Shown here piece after piece: positions 23,914 to 35,760 of a DNA stretch of 64,000 nucleotides (its first letter is position 1; every line of letters starts with the position of its first letter). The notes below the pieces were generated by a model. It saw nothing but the letters and a program-made list of their open reading frames with translations. It was not told the DNA's origin and made no database searches. Source of the DNA: Sweltsa coloradensis (Eukaryota > Arthropoda > Insecta > Plecoptera > Chloroperlidae); contig JAMZAV010000160.1 of NCBI GenBank assembly GCA_024449915.1, positions 744,001-808,000 on the forward strand, in the 5' to 3' direction. Position numbers and translations under genes: made by a program.

Positions 23914-24739
23914 TAGGGATGTCAAAAAGCGTGGGTATTTCACTAAACGTTTACACCCTACTCAAAAAAGCGTGAACACGTTTACGTCTACAGGCGTTAT
24001 ATCTGTGTTTACTTTTAGTTTTTGATAGACATATATTCTACGAACATTACTTGTTTTCTGCATAATAATTGACCCCCACAAGCACCAAGTAATAAAGAGC
24101 CCTTCCGGAGTCCCTATTGATTCGAATTTTATTGAGTAGGCCTACGGAAGACAACACTACAAGTCGAGAAGACGTATAATTTGCGAGTTGACGGATGGAT
24201 GGGAAGGGGGGTGGGGAGAGTAGTCAGGCGGCTGACGTAGCGCTTGCTGCTCTGTGCACTGCCCGTGTGCCGCTTGCTGGCCAGTGGTCGGACGCACACT
24301 GCACAGAGCGATTGAAATTACGAGATCAACTACAGAGTAGGCGTAAGAATATTTATTGAAGATTAACGAAACAAGTAATTGAAGATCAAGTAATTAAGTT
24401 AGATTTATTTTGACAAATGAGCGACCGTGCGTGCGGTCATTACAACACAATAGTTTGGCAACATTTTGTAGGCCTACAACTGTCGACTAGAGCCACTTGC
24501 TTTGTTCATTCATTGCCGACTACAATTTTCGATGACAACGCAATCGAGCCTCGAGGTGAATAGAAGAAGGGGTTGAAATAGGAGACTATTTCGCCGCTCG
24601 CGCTTAAATTGACTCACGAGAAAACATCGTTCGGCGGGAAGCACACAGGATAAAAATAGTAATTACATAAAAACGTTTACCGATCACGAAAAACGGTACA
24701 CGTGTACACGCCGCGAGGCGTGTACACGTACCATCCCTA
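23914..24739. mobile_element. 826-bp hAT-type element
   Basis: The ends TAGGGATG and CATCCCTA lie exactly inside the 8-bp direct repeat gcttaata (23906-23913 and 24740-24747). The 8-bp duplication is a hAT hallmark. The subterminal region carries acgtgtacac/gtgtacacgt-like palindromes. No transposase frame. Confidence 0.88.
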
Positions 24740-24955
24740 GCTTAATATGACTTGTTTTATTATTAAGTAGCAAAATAAGGCAATAATCACGTTTTTATGC
24801 CAAATTAGAGCAAAATTGGGAACTTTTCTCAATTTCTGTAAGTTTTAGCTCCAAAATATGCAATTAATTTGACAATTGGGCATTGAAATCAACAATTCTG
24901 ATAACGTTTAGTTGACAGTTGAAAATATTATTATCGAAGACGCCTAGCTAATTAA

Positions 24956-25065
24956 GAAAACAACATGGAACGAAGACAAGCAATCGAGTAACAACCAGCC
25001 CTCTAGTCAGGTAGTGGATTCTACATTTGCTCCATCTACAAGCTGTGTGTGTGCGTGTGTGTTGT
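24956..25065. repeat. direct repeat, right copy
   Basis: Same ordered words as 23355-23470 with substitutions and a small insertion. This could be a local segmental duplication. Confidence 0.65.
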
Positions 25066-25245
25066 GTGTAAGTATGGTGTGCATAAGGATGGAGATATAG
25101 TTAAGAAAACTTAATGAATAACTTAGTGTTTGTGGTTTGGGAAAGAAGAAAGGAGACCAACAGCTTACCTTAAACGATATGGGCAGCTGCATGAAACTGG
25201 CTGGTTAACATAAATATTTACAAAACAAGATACACAATGTCGTAC

Positions 25246-25273
25246 GTTTCGGCCAACGAGGCCTTGGTCACCA
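25246..25273 (-). ncRNA. possible hammerhead ribozyme remnant of the Penelope-like element
   Basis: On the minus strand ggcctcgttggcc followed by GAAAC forms a stem-loop joined to the GAAA half of a hammerhead core. Penelope-like elements carry small hammerheads in their terminal repeats. The other core half (CUGANGA) is not clear here; ggtgaccaa is in its place. It may be decayed or a chance resemblance. Confidence 0.25.
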
Positions 25274-25411
25274 ACCGTTAGAGAAGAATTAAATTTAAAA
25301 AATATTTACAATATAGGGCCTATTACAAGGCGCTGTTGGGGGTGAGGGTGGGTGAAGGTGGCGGTGCAACAAGTGGGAGGTGTCAGGTGGTCTAAGAGGG
25401 AGGGCCTAGGC

Positions 25412-26282
25412 CTATCTTAGATTGAGGTTAGGTTTTTTGCGCGAGCTGGTGACTATTTGGTGCGCTAATTCCCATTGTCTTAAGTGTTCCTCGTTGCAGG
25501 ATGGGGGTAATGACTTAACAACCCTCGTTGTGTAGCAGTCATTGAAGTCCCTGTTGTGGGTTCCTGCATGTTGTGCCACCGGTTTTAGTTCAAGTTTCCT
25601 GACAGTGTCCTGCCTATGCCCGTTCATCCTGGTGCTCAGGGAATTAGTGGTTAGGCCTATGTACTCGGCTGGGCATAGCTGGCACTGTAGTTGGTAGATC
25701 AGGTTGGTTGTGGTGCAGTTGTTGTGTTGCCTTATGGGGTATGTTATTCCAGTCGCTCGAGCAGTAAATGTTGAAGTGGGGGGGTGAATTTGGCAGGTTT
25801 TACAACGGGGTCTCATGCAAGGGTGAGAACCCTGGGGTTGGGGGAGCTTGTCGGTCTTCCTGACGGGGGTGTGTCTAACGATGTGGTCACTGATGTTGGG
25901 TGGCCGTCGGAAGTACACGCGAGGCATGTTCAGGGCCAAGTCGTTGGTGAGGGCCGATGCTTTAAGAATATGTGCTCCTCGTTTCAAGATCCCGTTGAGT
26001 GCCTGTAGGCCTGGGTGCCACTTGGTGACAAGCGGGATGATTTGGTTGCTCGGCGGAGTACGCTGTACACTGGGACGGTGAATCCGATCTAGGACCTTAT
26101 GGCGAGGGTATCCCCGGGCAACAAAGGCATTCACAATGCGGTGGCAATACTTTGCTAGGTCCTCTTCGTTAGAACAGATCCTCCGTTCTCGTGTGGCTAG
26201 TGAGTGGGGTAGTGCTTGTTTGGTATAGTTGGGGTGGCAGCTGTCATAGTGTAGATATTGCTGGCTGTTGGTCGGCTTATAA
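25412..26282 (-). pseudogene. Penelope-like element, RT C-terminus plus GIY-YIG endonuclease
   Basis: The minus strand from 26282 reads YKPTNSQQYLHYDSCHPNY, then ALPHSLATRERRICSNEEDL and AFVARGYPRHKVLDRI, the conserved end of Penelope-like reverse transcriptases (YLHxxSCHPxHTKxxIPYS, RxRRICS). It continues to CMRPRCKTCQIH, a Cys-rich linker, and to LIYQLQCQLCPAEYIGLTTN with R and H residues following (STRMNGHRQD), the GIY-YIG nuclease core. The frame is open over at least 240 residues to a stop at 25412, but the RT palm is missing (5' truncation near 26282). Penelope-like elements insert by target-primed reverse transcription. Confidence 0.92.
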
Positions 26283-26761
26283 CTTAAAAATTCTCAAATA
26301 AAATTGTTCTGCATTTAGATTCTTAAACATGCTTGAACTTGCACAGATACTAGATTTGAAAATGAAACAAACAAGTAATTGTGATGTGCAGAAAATTTGT
26401 TTTTTTGGGCTACAAAAGAAGGTAATCCGGCATATTTTGATGTATCATCCTTTAATTTACGACGGAACAATATATAATATCCGAAGTGAAAAATGTAAGT
26501 AGGCCCTACATCTAGAAATCAAAATTCCCCCCTACCGTTCAAAAAACTTGTTAATGTTAATCTATTTCACATCTATGGTAAGTTTCTTGCACAAATAAGA
26601 ATTGAAGTTGAAACAGAACACTGATGCCTGGTAGTTTCAACAAGAATATGAAAATCAACATTTTACACCCAGCAATTTTAAAACTCCTGTATTCCCAAAG
26701 TAGCAAGGTCCAGACAACATCACATATTATATAACAACTGCAGATGCTACACTATAGTATG

Positions 26762-27225
26762 CAGTGTTGGTCAAGTTCCCGCTAAAAAGGAACTTTTAAA
26801 AAGTTACAGTTCCTTCACATAAAAAGGAACTTTTGAGTTCCTGAAATGATAAAAGTTCCTTTATCAGATAAATTATCGCACATAGGATTTAGGTCGCGAT
26901 TTTTAAGCCGCGTCGTCGCGAGCTATATGACAGGTTCATCATTCGAGGTTACGCCTCCTAAAAATTATATGCTAGTACTGTTTTATCAATGATTTTCATA
27001 TCTGTATCAGCTAAATATGTTTTGAAATGTACAGGCATGGAGGGTTTTGTCATCTCTTAAGAGTGAAAGGAACTTCTAAAACTTAACTAAAAGTTCCTGG
27101 AAATTTGTAACTTTTGTTTTGAAAGTTCCTCTAACTAAAAATGGAACGCGTTCCTTAAAAAGTTCCCGAAAAAGGAATGCATTCCTGGGAATGCGTTCTT
27201 TTTTAAAAGTTCCTACCCAACACTG
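26762..27225. mobile_element. 464-bp hAT-type MITE
   Basis: CAGTGTTGG and CCAACACTG termini lie inside an exact 8-bp direct repeat atagtatg (26754-26761, 27226-27233). The subterminal regions are filled with aagttcc/ggaactt words in both orientations. Same termini and motif as the element at 46621-48916. Confidence 0.9.
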
Positions 27226-27364
27226 ATAGTATGGGACTAGGTAACTTTAAATTACCTACAGTATTTTTAACTTAGCTGCAGACCAGGTGAAAAATTGTGT
27301 TATACCTATGTACATATTATTTACTACAGTAGTTATTATTTTCTATCTGTGATGTCGTAAAAGT

Positions 27365-27430
27365 TTGCCCCAACTGGGGATCGACCTCCGGCTTTGCGTA
27401 CCGATCCGAGCCCAAAGCGTGATAGTGCCC
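27365..27430 (-). repeat. tRNA-like SINE head, decayed
   Basis: The minus strand ends aagccggaggtcgatcccca, then gttggggca and aaacttttac, matching 61646-61718 (aagccggaggttctgggttc, cggggca and aaacttttac). The D arm is lost. Confidence 0.55.
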
Positions 27431-28084
27431 TTGTAAAATTTTCTAAATCATTGTGTTGATTAATTTTCGTTGACAATTAGTCGTCTATGTTATTTTGTAG
27501 TAGCACCACACCCTTGAATGTGTTGATTAGTGTGCTCTTTTTAAAAGTAATTTATATTTCCAAACGCGAGTCCGTCTGTTTATAATTTGAGTTGTTAGAT
27601 AATTTAGCCCGTGTCTTGTTTTACTTTTCTGTAAAGTGAAATCTTCTAGTTTGCTATTTAGATGCATTCTGTTTTTCGTGTATACGATTTAATTTCAATC
27701 CGTTGTGGATCCGTCATGTCATTTAATGATTTTAAATGTGCCATAATTATTTTGCTATCTTTTAAAATCGTTGTTAGTTGCGTGTTGAGGATTAGTATTT
27801 TAGTAGTTCTTTTGTATCCGTATCTATCAATTTTGTTTTCAATTATTATATTCAAATTCTGGCACTTTTGGGAATCCTGAATATTTGATACTTCGTTATC
27901 GATTCCTGAACTCTAATCCTTTGCCTAAAAAAAATACAAAATTGAGTCGATAATTGAGTCCTGGTTACATTCATGTGGTTCTAAGCATCCTGTAATCTCG
28001 GACATGAATTGTTTTTCCATGACATTAATATAAGTACTTTATTGTTACATGAAGTCAATTTTTGAATATATTTAAGTTTAGCAT
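27431..28084. other. unassigned AT-rich sequence
   Basis: Short frames on both strands (65-72 codons, for example 27658-27855 minus) have no recognisable domain. They may be the distal part of the neighbouring LINE copy. Confidence 0.25.
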
Positions 28085-29330
28085 TAATTAGGTCGATATT
28101 TACTTGGGACTGTTTGTGTATAATTATCCTCAGGTTTAGAAATAAGGTTACTCATTCAATAAAAATTCAGGTATATATTAAAACCTCTGTTAACTCGGGA
28201 CATTTGTAATTGTTCGTGGATATGGGTGAATTCTTTATACCTAAATGTTGAATATTATCATTACCTGGTGTTTCCTAGTAATGCCACAAGTAAGGGGCAC
28301 TTTGAGGTTTAATCAACAGTTATAGTGACCTTCGAATTCACTCAAAATAAGTAATTCTGAAAATTTCATCTTCGAATCCATTGTGCATTTGGTTTGTTCC
28401 TGAACCCCGTTTCCCCATCTATCCTGTCCAAACTCTATCTCCGTCTTAGTTGTGTCATTTCTGTTATTTCTTTGGTAAAGTATTAGATAGTTTGGGAACT
28501 TGTATTTAAACGTTTTAAACGCTGTCACACCTGTTGACCTACCTTGAAAGCATTCATTGCTATGCTATCTGAAACTACCACTCCTATATTCTTAAATCCA
28601 AAGCTAGAGCACTTACTTTTTGTTTAAGTGTATCCAAATATATTTGATGAATGAATCAAGAAGCGTTGTGCTTGTGTGACCTGAATCTTTGCAATAATTT
28701 AGGCAGTAGCTTAACCACATTTTATAGAGCGATTCCCCATTCCAGTAATTGCTTCCACGAGACCGATATCGTTCCTAACGCATTCACATCCCCCCCAAAT
28801 ATAGTTCGTTAGGTTCTTCACTTGAAGCAGTTGCAGATTTTACCTATAAGGCGAAATTCTAACCGATGCTGAAAGTGCTACAAATACAATTCCTATGATT
28901 CCAGGTGAACTCTGCAAATGATTAGGTCATCTTTGGTAACCTAGACTAAAAATGTGGTTCATTAGAATGAAGCCTTTTTCCTTTGGAATGCTTGGTTTAG
29001 GTATGTACAGCCTTCTTTGAGGTCCAATTATTTTAGACAAACTGACATGGCTGTTGCAAACTGCTAAAAATGTAGATGCTTAAAGATTGGCATTATTCAG
29101 GTGTACAAGTTTCCAGTTCAAGTTCAATAACAACCTTCCATTGCGATTTTCCAGTTTTAACACTTCTTCTAGAGAATTAACTGACTGCTAAAAGCTGGTC
29201 CTTTATTTAATATAAGTTACAAGTTTGGGTTTGGAGCTCTCGAAGGCTAGCTAGATTAAATCCAAAAGGTTGTATATTTAGGTTATTGTTACATTGTGAC
29301 GATTGTTTAATAAGACAAAATGGTAAAGTA
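28085..29330 (-). pseudogene. LINE relic, older copy X
   Basis: Colinear with 30437-31690: ggtcgatatttacttggg, aataaa..attcaggta, gtgcatttggtttgttcctg, tatctccgtcttagttgtgt and acattgtgacgatt occur in the same order, with more indels. Only short pieces of frame survive (NDTTKTEIE). The pair represents two copies of one element in direct orientation. Confidence 0.7.
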
Positions 29331-30170
29331 TGGTAGGCTTGACCAAAGCTGAAAAAAAGAAAAAAAAATCATGAATCAAGTAGAACCAAATATTCAGATT
29401 TGTTAGACCATCCTAATCTATGAAAATTGTTGCCTAGACATTCGACCATTTGCAAGATCAGACAAGAAGGTAAATCAGCTGTGATGAAAGCGTAAATCAC
29501 GATTTTAACTGACAACCGGGAAAATGCAATGAATGAACTAGCTCAAACTTTTAAATTAAGAGTTGCATCTGTAAGGCGTTGATTAATCCAAGCTAAGAAT
29601 AAAAACAATCCGAAGACGAACAATTGTCGATAATGAGAATAGGCCTAGGTCACTCACTATCCTCGTGGTGTACATGAGACTCCGATTATGATTCCCGGCT
29701 CTGATGGCACTTTCAAAACAGGAATGGGTTTGTCCAGTACCAAGAAGACAACGAGCGAAGTATGTGTCAAATTCATAAATCAGAACGATTCTCTTACGAA
29801 GGATTTTTTGGCACATTGCGGAGTATCCGGTTCACCAAGCAAGCAGTGTCGATTTCGCGACGAACATGTTTTTCAAATTTAAGTGATCCATCTTCTTTAA
29901 AATGAGAGTTCTGTTTAATTTTTGACAATTCTTGAGCCAACTGCTTAGCTAAGTTATTAGTGCATAATTGGCACATTCTGTTTTAGGAACCATAATAATC
30001 AAAATGGTTGGCCTAAATAATATTTTTATTCAATTGAACAATATAACTTTACACTCCCACTCTTAAATATGAAGTAACAAGAAAGAAAACATTAAGTATA
30101 TGGCCTATCCTACAATTTCCTATGGAATTTATGTACATGGTCCAAGGTACAAATCATATGGTCCAAGGTA
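29331..30170. other. unassigned sequence between LINE copies
   Basis: Small overlapping frames at 29583-29976 on both strands (for example minus MCQLCTNNLAKQLAQELSKI) look protein-like but match no family I know. Two direct tggtccaaggtaca words lie at about 30137 and 30158. Confidence 0.3.
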
Positions 30171-30177
30171 CATCCCT

Positions 30178-30376
30178 ATGCTGTACCTTGGACCACTTTG
30201 CCACTAATTATTAAAACAGTTAATTTATAGTAATAATTGTAAAGTGTATTATACAATAAAATCAACAAAGTTTGTACAAGGCATGTTCTATGCAAATACA
30301 AAAAAAATTAACCAGATTCATCATCTCCTTTCTACAGAAAAAATATAAATGTAAAAAGTGGCCCAAGGTACAGCAT
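30178..30376. mobile_element. ~200-bp TIR element (possible MITE)
   Basis: atgctgtaccttggaccac and gtggcccaaggtacagcat are inverse copies with one mismatch, about 200 bp apart. The word tggtccaaggtaca also occurs twice just to the left. Confidence 0.6.
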
Positions 30377-30394
30377 GTTCCCCTATGCATGAAG

Positions 30395-31700
30395 TCAATA
30401 TTTTATATATAGTTGGTACAGTAGACATGTAATTGGTCGATATTTACTTGGGTTCTTCGTGTCATTATCCTTCGGTTTGAGATAGGTTACTCCTTCAATA
30501 AAGAATTCAGGTACTATTTCTTTAACTCCATTTATAAACTCGAGACATTTGGTAATTTGATTGTGAGTAGGGTTGAATTTCTTATACCAAAAATGTTGAA
30601 TATTATCATTACCTGGTGCTTTCCAGCTATGTGTAGCACTGATTGTCGACTTTAATTTATCAACAGTTATAGTACCTTCGAATCTCATCTCAATAATATT
30701 GCTCATCCTAGCTATTTCATCTTGAATCCATTGTGCATCTTGGTTGTGTGCTACCGGGTTACCCCATTCATATTCCTGCCCAAAACTCTTCTATCTCCGT
30801 CTTAGTTGTGTCATTTCCTGTTATTTCTTTGGTACTAGATAATTTTTGGTAAAACTGTTTTTCCTGTTCTTTGAACATTTGGTTTTGTTTTTCTCTAATA
30901 CTACATTCTCTATATATTCTTAATCTCTTAGCTAGAGCACTTACTTTTTGTTTAAGTGTATCCAAATATATTTGTGAATGAATTCAGTAAGCGTTTCGTG
31001 CTTTGTGTGAACCTTGAATCTTTCAAATATATTTTGGCAGTAGCTTACCACATTTTTAGACCGATTCCCCATTCGTAATTGTTCCAGTCGACCGATATCT
31101 TTCCTAATCCTCGATTCTCCCAACTAGTTGCTGTTCGTATTTTTCTTCTTCTGTTGAAGAGGTTGCAGATTTTACCTATAAGCCCAAATATCTAACCACT
31201 GCTACAGCTGCACAATAAATTGCCGCGTGAACGTCTGCAAATGATAGTTCATCTTGTGTGTAATCTGATAAAATATGTGTGTTCATTATGTGTACCGCTG
31301 CCTTCATTTCCTTTGAATGCTTGGGTTTAGGTATGTATGGTCTTTTGTTTGGTTCTATGTGTACAAACTGACATGGCTGTTGCAAATGCTAATGCTAGAA
31401 TGTTCTTTAGATTGATCATGTCAGGTGTACAAGTTCAAGTTCAAGTTTTTAATAACAGAAACATCCATTGTCTGATATTTCCTAGTTTTCTTCTTCAAGA
31501 GAAATTCTACTAGCTGTCAAAGACAGTCCTTTGTTATTGTTTATGTTAACTTAAGTGTAAGTATGTGTAAGCCTTCTCGAAGGACAAAGTTATTGATTCA
31601 ATAATTCATATTATTAGTATTATTAATTATTATTTTTATGACATTGTGACGATTTGTTTAAATCCAAAGACAAAATGTAAAAATGGGTGGTGAAACCCTA
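30395..31700 (-). pseudogene. LINE relic, copy Y (reverse transcriptase fingers region)
   Basis: The minus frames read, in order, ALAKRLRIYRECSIREKQNQ and MFKEQEKQFYQKLSS (pre-RT region), TEIEEFWAGI, then SWKAPGNDNIQHFWYKKFNP, GVKEIVPEFFIEGVTYLKPK and PSKYRPITCL. WKAPGxDxIQxFWxKK and YRPITCL are typical of RT motifs 1-2 in LINEs of the NeSL/R4-like group; the assignment is inference. It stops after motif 2, so the palm is missing. Frames are broken near 30760 and 30950. A GA/A-rich tract (31700-31740) borders the 5' side. Confidence 0.82.
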
Positions 31701-32183
31701 AAGAAAAAAAAAGAAAAGAAAAAAGAAAAGAAAAAAAAATAGTTTAATTTGCTGTAGGCCTACATATTAAGTTTTAGTGAGAGAGTATGTTGCTTAATGT
31801 AGCCCTTCTACTAGTTATTCTATTGATTCTGTAGGTCAACGTTTTAACGTTCTTTCACATTCACTAGGTCAACGTTTAAATCTCGAGGTGTTTGTCCCAT
31901 CATTCTCGATCCTTTTTATTTCCATGTTGTTTTATTCGGGACAAGGGAATTCAATAAGAGCAGCGCCGATTAAGTATCATGGACGATACAGACATACACC
32001 ACACCCACTACCAGGGGACACTAGGGTTCACTCCACAGTTTACTCCAGAGAAGCCTCGTGCTGGCAACTATCGGAAAACATTGAACTTGCTGCGATTAAG
32101 CTAAAGGGGTTCCAATGCCTGTTTAGTAGGTCCAAACTGTTATCGATTTTGGTTTTTAAATCAGGCCGCATTCTCATTTACGG

Positions 32184-32731
32184 TAGGGATGACTTCGGGT
32201 ACCCGGAAACCGGTTCGGAACCGGTTCCATTACGATCCGGTTCCCTTTTTTTCGGATTCGGTTCTATTTTTAGCCTAAAAGTTGCCAAGGGTCTAGGCAC
32301 AGACGAGAATAAATGAGCCAGAAACACCCGTGGTTGCAAAATTCTTAGGCCTAGGCCTAGGCCCATGTGTTGTGTTATAATAACATTGCAGAACTTGTTT
32401 ATAACATTTTAATCATATACTTATTCTATTTTTCACGTTTAAGATCACATAATCCAAACTTTATGAACGAAAACGAAAGCAAACAATCTTGTAGGCCATT
32501 GTTTGTTCAACTGTTCTCACTTAGCAGTTCTTACAATGTCTGGGACACGGCTCCGCCCCCTATCGAAATTCGAATCGATTATCGCCCCGCCCATGTTTTC
32601 AATCGAAATTAGCCCGCGCAGATTCAAATTTACGAAAATTGAGAAAGAAAAATATGTGTAGGAACCGGTTCCGAACCGGATCCGGAGAGGGTGGATCCGG
32701 TTCCGGATTTTTCGACCCGAAGTCATCCCTA
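32184..32731. mobile_element. 548-bp hAT-type MITE with ccggttcc subterminal repeats
   Basis: TAGGGATGACTTCGGGT and ACCCGAAGTCATCCCTA-type termini lie exactly inside the 8-bp direct repeat atttacgg (32176-32183, 32732-32739). Just inside are clustered ccggttcggaaccggttcc words in both arms. No transposase; frames at 31888-32316 and 32517-32753 are shadows. Confidence 0.92.
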
Positions 32732-33301
32732 ATTTACGGTATTTTATTTTCACTACTTACTTATTACTATGAGTTCAGAAAAGACTGGATGGATAAAGTG
32801 TTGTTGATTGGCTGAAGATGTTACGGAGCCTCAAAAACGAGGTAAAAACAGTGAAACACAGCACTGAACCACGAAATTATGGCGTCATACACGGATAAAC
32901 GTACAACCGGTGGACGTAATAGGGAATTATAAATGGCATTGATCTTATGAAATGTGAACCGGACCACTCAAAATTCAACATGAAAACAGTTTGACTGTAA
33001 GGTGAACTGTGGTGTGAGCTAGTGAACATGCTGGGAACATGCAAACATGCTGGGAACATGCTGGTGCTTCTTCATGACCAGTAGCTTAACGATATCATCA
33101 CCTTTACTCACTGACAATAGCCGTGTCAGATAACTAAGAGACTGCAAGAAACCAAAAAGTTGACTGAATTTATAAAATTATGCTAAGAAATGATATAGTT
33201 AGATACACAGTCGAGCACCGTACCAAACATGCAGGATAAACCTCTTAAAAGGGAGGATAGAGGGATTAGGAATAAATCAACTGTTCCAAGAACCGACTTA
33301 C
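32732..33301. other. unassigned sequence
   Basis: It contains a short aacatgctggg tandem repeat (about 33025-33062) and no supportable gene. Confidence 0.3.
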
Positions 33302-33436
33302 AAGCATCAATTATTCTGCGATATGAGCATAGGTGGCTGAACATGATGATGTCTTGAGACGCTGAGGTTGAAGAATCACACGTGAGCAGCGACATATCAC
33401 GATGAAGAAGGTTCTCGAATCAGGTTCCTGGCACTC
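33302..33436 (-). other. candidate minus-strand exon 3 (probably noncoding)
   Basis: On the minus strand a tgttgcacatttcag acceptor precedes GAGTGCCAGGAACC, and a gtaagtcgg donor follows 33302. It resembles the heads of the exons at 36630-36718 and 40929-41122. No frame links the three exons, so a noncoding transcript is favoured. Confidence 0.3.
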
Positions 33437-34387
33437 CTGAAATGTGCAACACAGTGACTATTAGAGTTGCACAACAATAAAATAAAAAAAATTGATAATT
33501 GGAAAGGTACAGACAGGTATTTGGGGTATTAACGAAAATTGTGAATTCTTGTTAATTTCAATAAAAAAAATTTCATATCTTTATGTTTCATGAGTTTCTG
33601 ATTGCAAATATATGGTTTTCAATTCCGCGATATCCGCGATTTTTCCTATTTCGGCGATATATCAACGATTTTCTCGCTTTTCTTGTCTTTTTGCAATTTA
33701 AAAAAAAAAAAAAATTTTTTTTCAAATTCGAACAAAATCCGCCCACGAAATATAATTATGCAAAAATGTTGGCCAAGATTCTGGGCATGTGCGTGGACCG
33801 CCTAGGCGCGGGTCAGGGCATCGCATGATGTTTTATAGGGTCGGGGGGGGGGGGGGGTAGCTGCTGTGCGTTAATCCGTGATTTGTGTCATGACGTCGTA
33901 CTACAGAGCAAGTCAGTAGTCTGCGTCTTTCAAATGGATTTCCCATGTTTCCGTGTTGTCAGCTCTCGTCTCGTCGAGTTTTAAACACATGAAATCCTAA
34001 GAAAACTGAAAAGAACCATCATCACAGTAGGGCTAAGCCTACGCACAGAGGCCTGGGCCTAGGCTTATAAGATAACAACCTAGGCCTACTACATGAGTAC
34101 TGTGACGGCAAAAAATAGGCCTTGGCCCTAGAGACTGCATGCTTTCAAAATTATTACGATAAACAACAAAGGAACTTGGATCCGGGAATAGGCCTAGGCC
34201 TACACGGCATCAAAAACAAACATCCTTTATTGGTTCTGTTGCACCTATATCACTAATATTTCCGATCAACTATCGAGAAGAAAGGCCGGTGAATATTCTA
34301 TTAATGCACTATTTATGTATTTAAAATCGTAGTTGGCGTAGTTTGACACGTTTTATGTTTCTTCCTTCAATCTTCCATCTTTGCTTT

Positions 34388-34842
34388 AGGTCTGTTCGTT
34401 GGACCTGCTCCAACTGCTCAGATCTGCTCGGATAACGAAATAGCCGTTCGTTTCACGAGATCACTTTCTCGAATTGCATTTTTTGGACTCGAGCAACTTG
34501 ATCTAGAGCAGAAAGATCATGATTTTCGTGCTCTGACATTTTAGGAGGAGCAAGTTCGATTTGATAGCGAATTACGCGTGTTATTTAAATAAAAATGGCT
34601 ACCTCGTTTGCTGGAAGTGTGAATAATATTTTGCCAATAAATGCAAACAAAATTTTTCTTTTTGGATTGATAGGCCTATATTTTTTTTAGAGCAGATTAG
34701 AGTCGATTTTCGCCCCAAAATGTGTTTGTCACAAAACACAAGAGTAATGTGATCTAACTTCCTCGAGCGTGGGTGTGGCCTAAATTCAACCTACTCTAAA
34801 GTGATCAAAGAGCAAAGTCGAGCAGGTCCAACGAACAGACCT
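34388..34842. mobile_element. 455-bp TIR element
   Basis: aggtctgttcgttggacctg with gctc beyond is mirrored by gagcaggtccaacgaacaga and cct, giving arms of over 30 bp with few differences. The flanks share only ttt. Internal frames are not recognisable; superfamily undetermined. Confidence 0.8.
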
Positions 34843-34913
34843 TTTGACGCTAAGCTTGAAGGTCAAACTCGCCGAGCGACGCGTGGCGCGCTCCGTTGGC
34901 CATTGCTAGAACT

Positions 34914-34955
34914 AGAGTCGATAAAGAAGGTTAGGGAAACTTCTTTATCGACTCT
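34914..34955. repeat. perfect 16-bp hairpin
   Basis: agagtcgataaagaag (34914-34929) and cttctttatcgactct (34940-34955) mirror exactly around the loop gttagggaaa. Confidence 0.85.
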
Positions 34956-35612
34956 GCTGGAACTCGTACCATTCAAGGGCGCGGAATATTCAAATGTGCT
35001 GAAATAGCATCGGAGATGCATAGACCGCGAATATTATAATGCGAGTGCAAATTTGTATGTTTGTTTTTTTTGTAGATGTAGATAAAAATAAAGAGGGACC
35101 TGTATGTTACCATGGTAAACTACATTTTTATTGCCACCTTAAAATCCTTTTATGATCCCGGTTGCAAAATTCCCAAAAATATTGAGAAAAAAATTATACA
35201 CCGCAAACAAACGAAAATGTCAGTAATTTTCACCACCGATTCACCACTTTTTGACAAATTAAAAAACAAAAATTGCCATATATTTTCACCCCAAATACCT
35301 GGCTCTGGGTATATATAAAGATATAAAACACTAAAATACTAATTTATTATAAATAGGTAATAGCCTAATAATAGGCCTATCTAGTGGCGGATAGTTTTAG
35401 ATATCTAGGAAGGAAATGAAGAAATGGCAAGTGGAAAGATTAAAAATGAGATGAAACATCAGAATACAAAATGTAACTTCTACCAGTGAGTGAAAGGTCT
35501 GATGTGGGATTTTTTCTTAAATGTTTGTAAATGAAGATTTTCATGTAGTACCGGTAGCCTATATAAAACAATATAATTATGTACTACACTACATAACATT
35601 ACACAACATACA

Positions 35613-35760
35613 CTTAGGGCTGTGCGAGCCTAGAATTTTTAAGTCAAGCCGAGCCGAGCCTAATATTAAAAAAAAGCTTGATTTTCGAGTCGAGCCGAGC
35701 TTTTTCAAAAAAAAAAAAAAAATTAATTAAAAATGATTTTAAAAATTTTTTTAATTTAAA
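35613..35760. mobile_element. left end of a TAGGGCTGTGCGAG element
   Basis: tagggctgtgcgagcc is followed by gtcaagccgagccgagcc and cgagtcgagccgagc. The same design (gggtgtgcgag, then gtcgagttgagttcgag) occurs at about 46826. A right end was not found. Confidence 0.35.

Larger units (their letters stand above)
33508..35312. mobile_element. possible 1.8-kb TIR element
   Basis: cagacaggtatttggggt at the left (near 33510) is mirrored by accccaaatacctggctctg at the right (near 35290). It would enclose the 34388-34842 element and a poly-G run near 33843. No target duplication confirmed. Confidence 0.35.

Noticed and set aside
25784..26081. plus-strand frames of 74-77 codons
   Set aside because: They are antisense shadows of the Penelope-like reading frame on the minus strand.
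31888..32316. 142-codon plus-strand frame with a signal-peptide-like start
   Set aside because: Its second half is the left end of a hAT-type MITE with an exact target duplication, and the rest matches no family.
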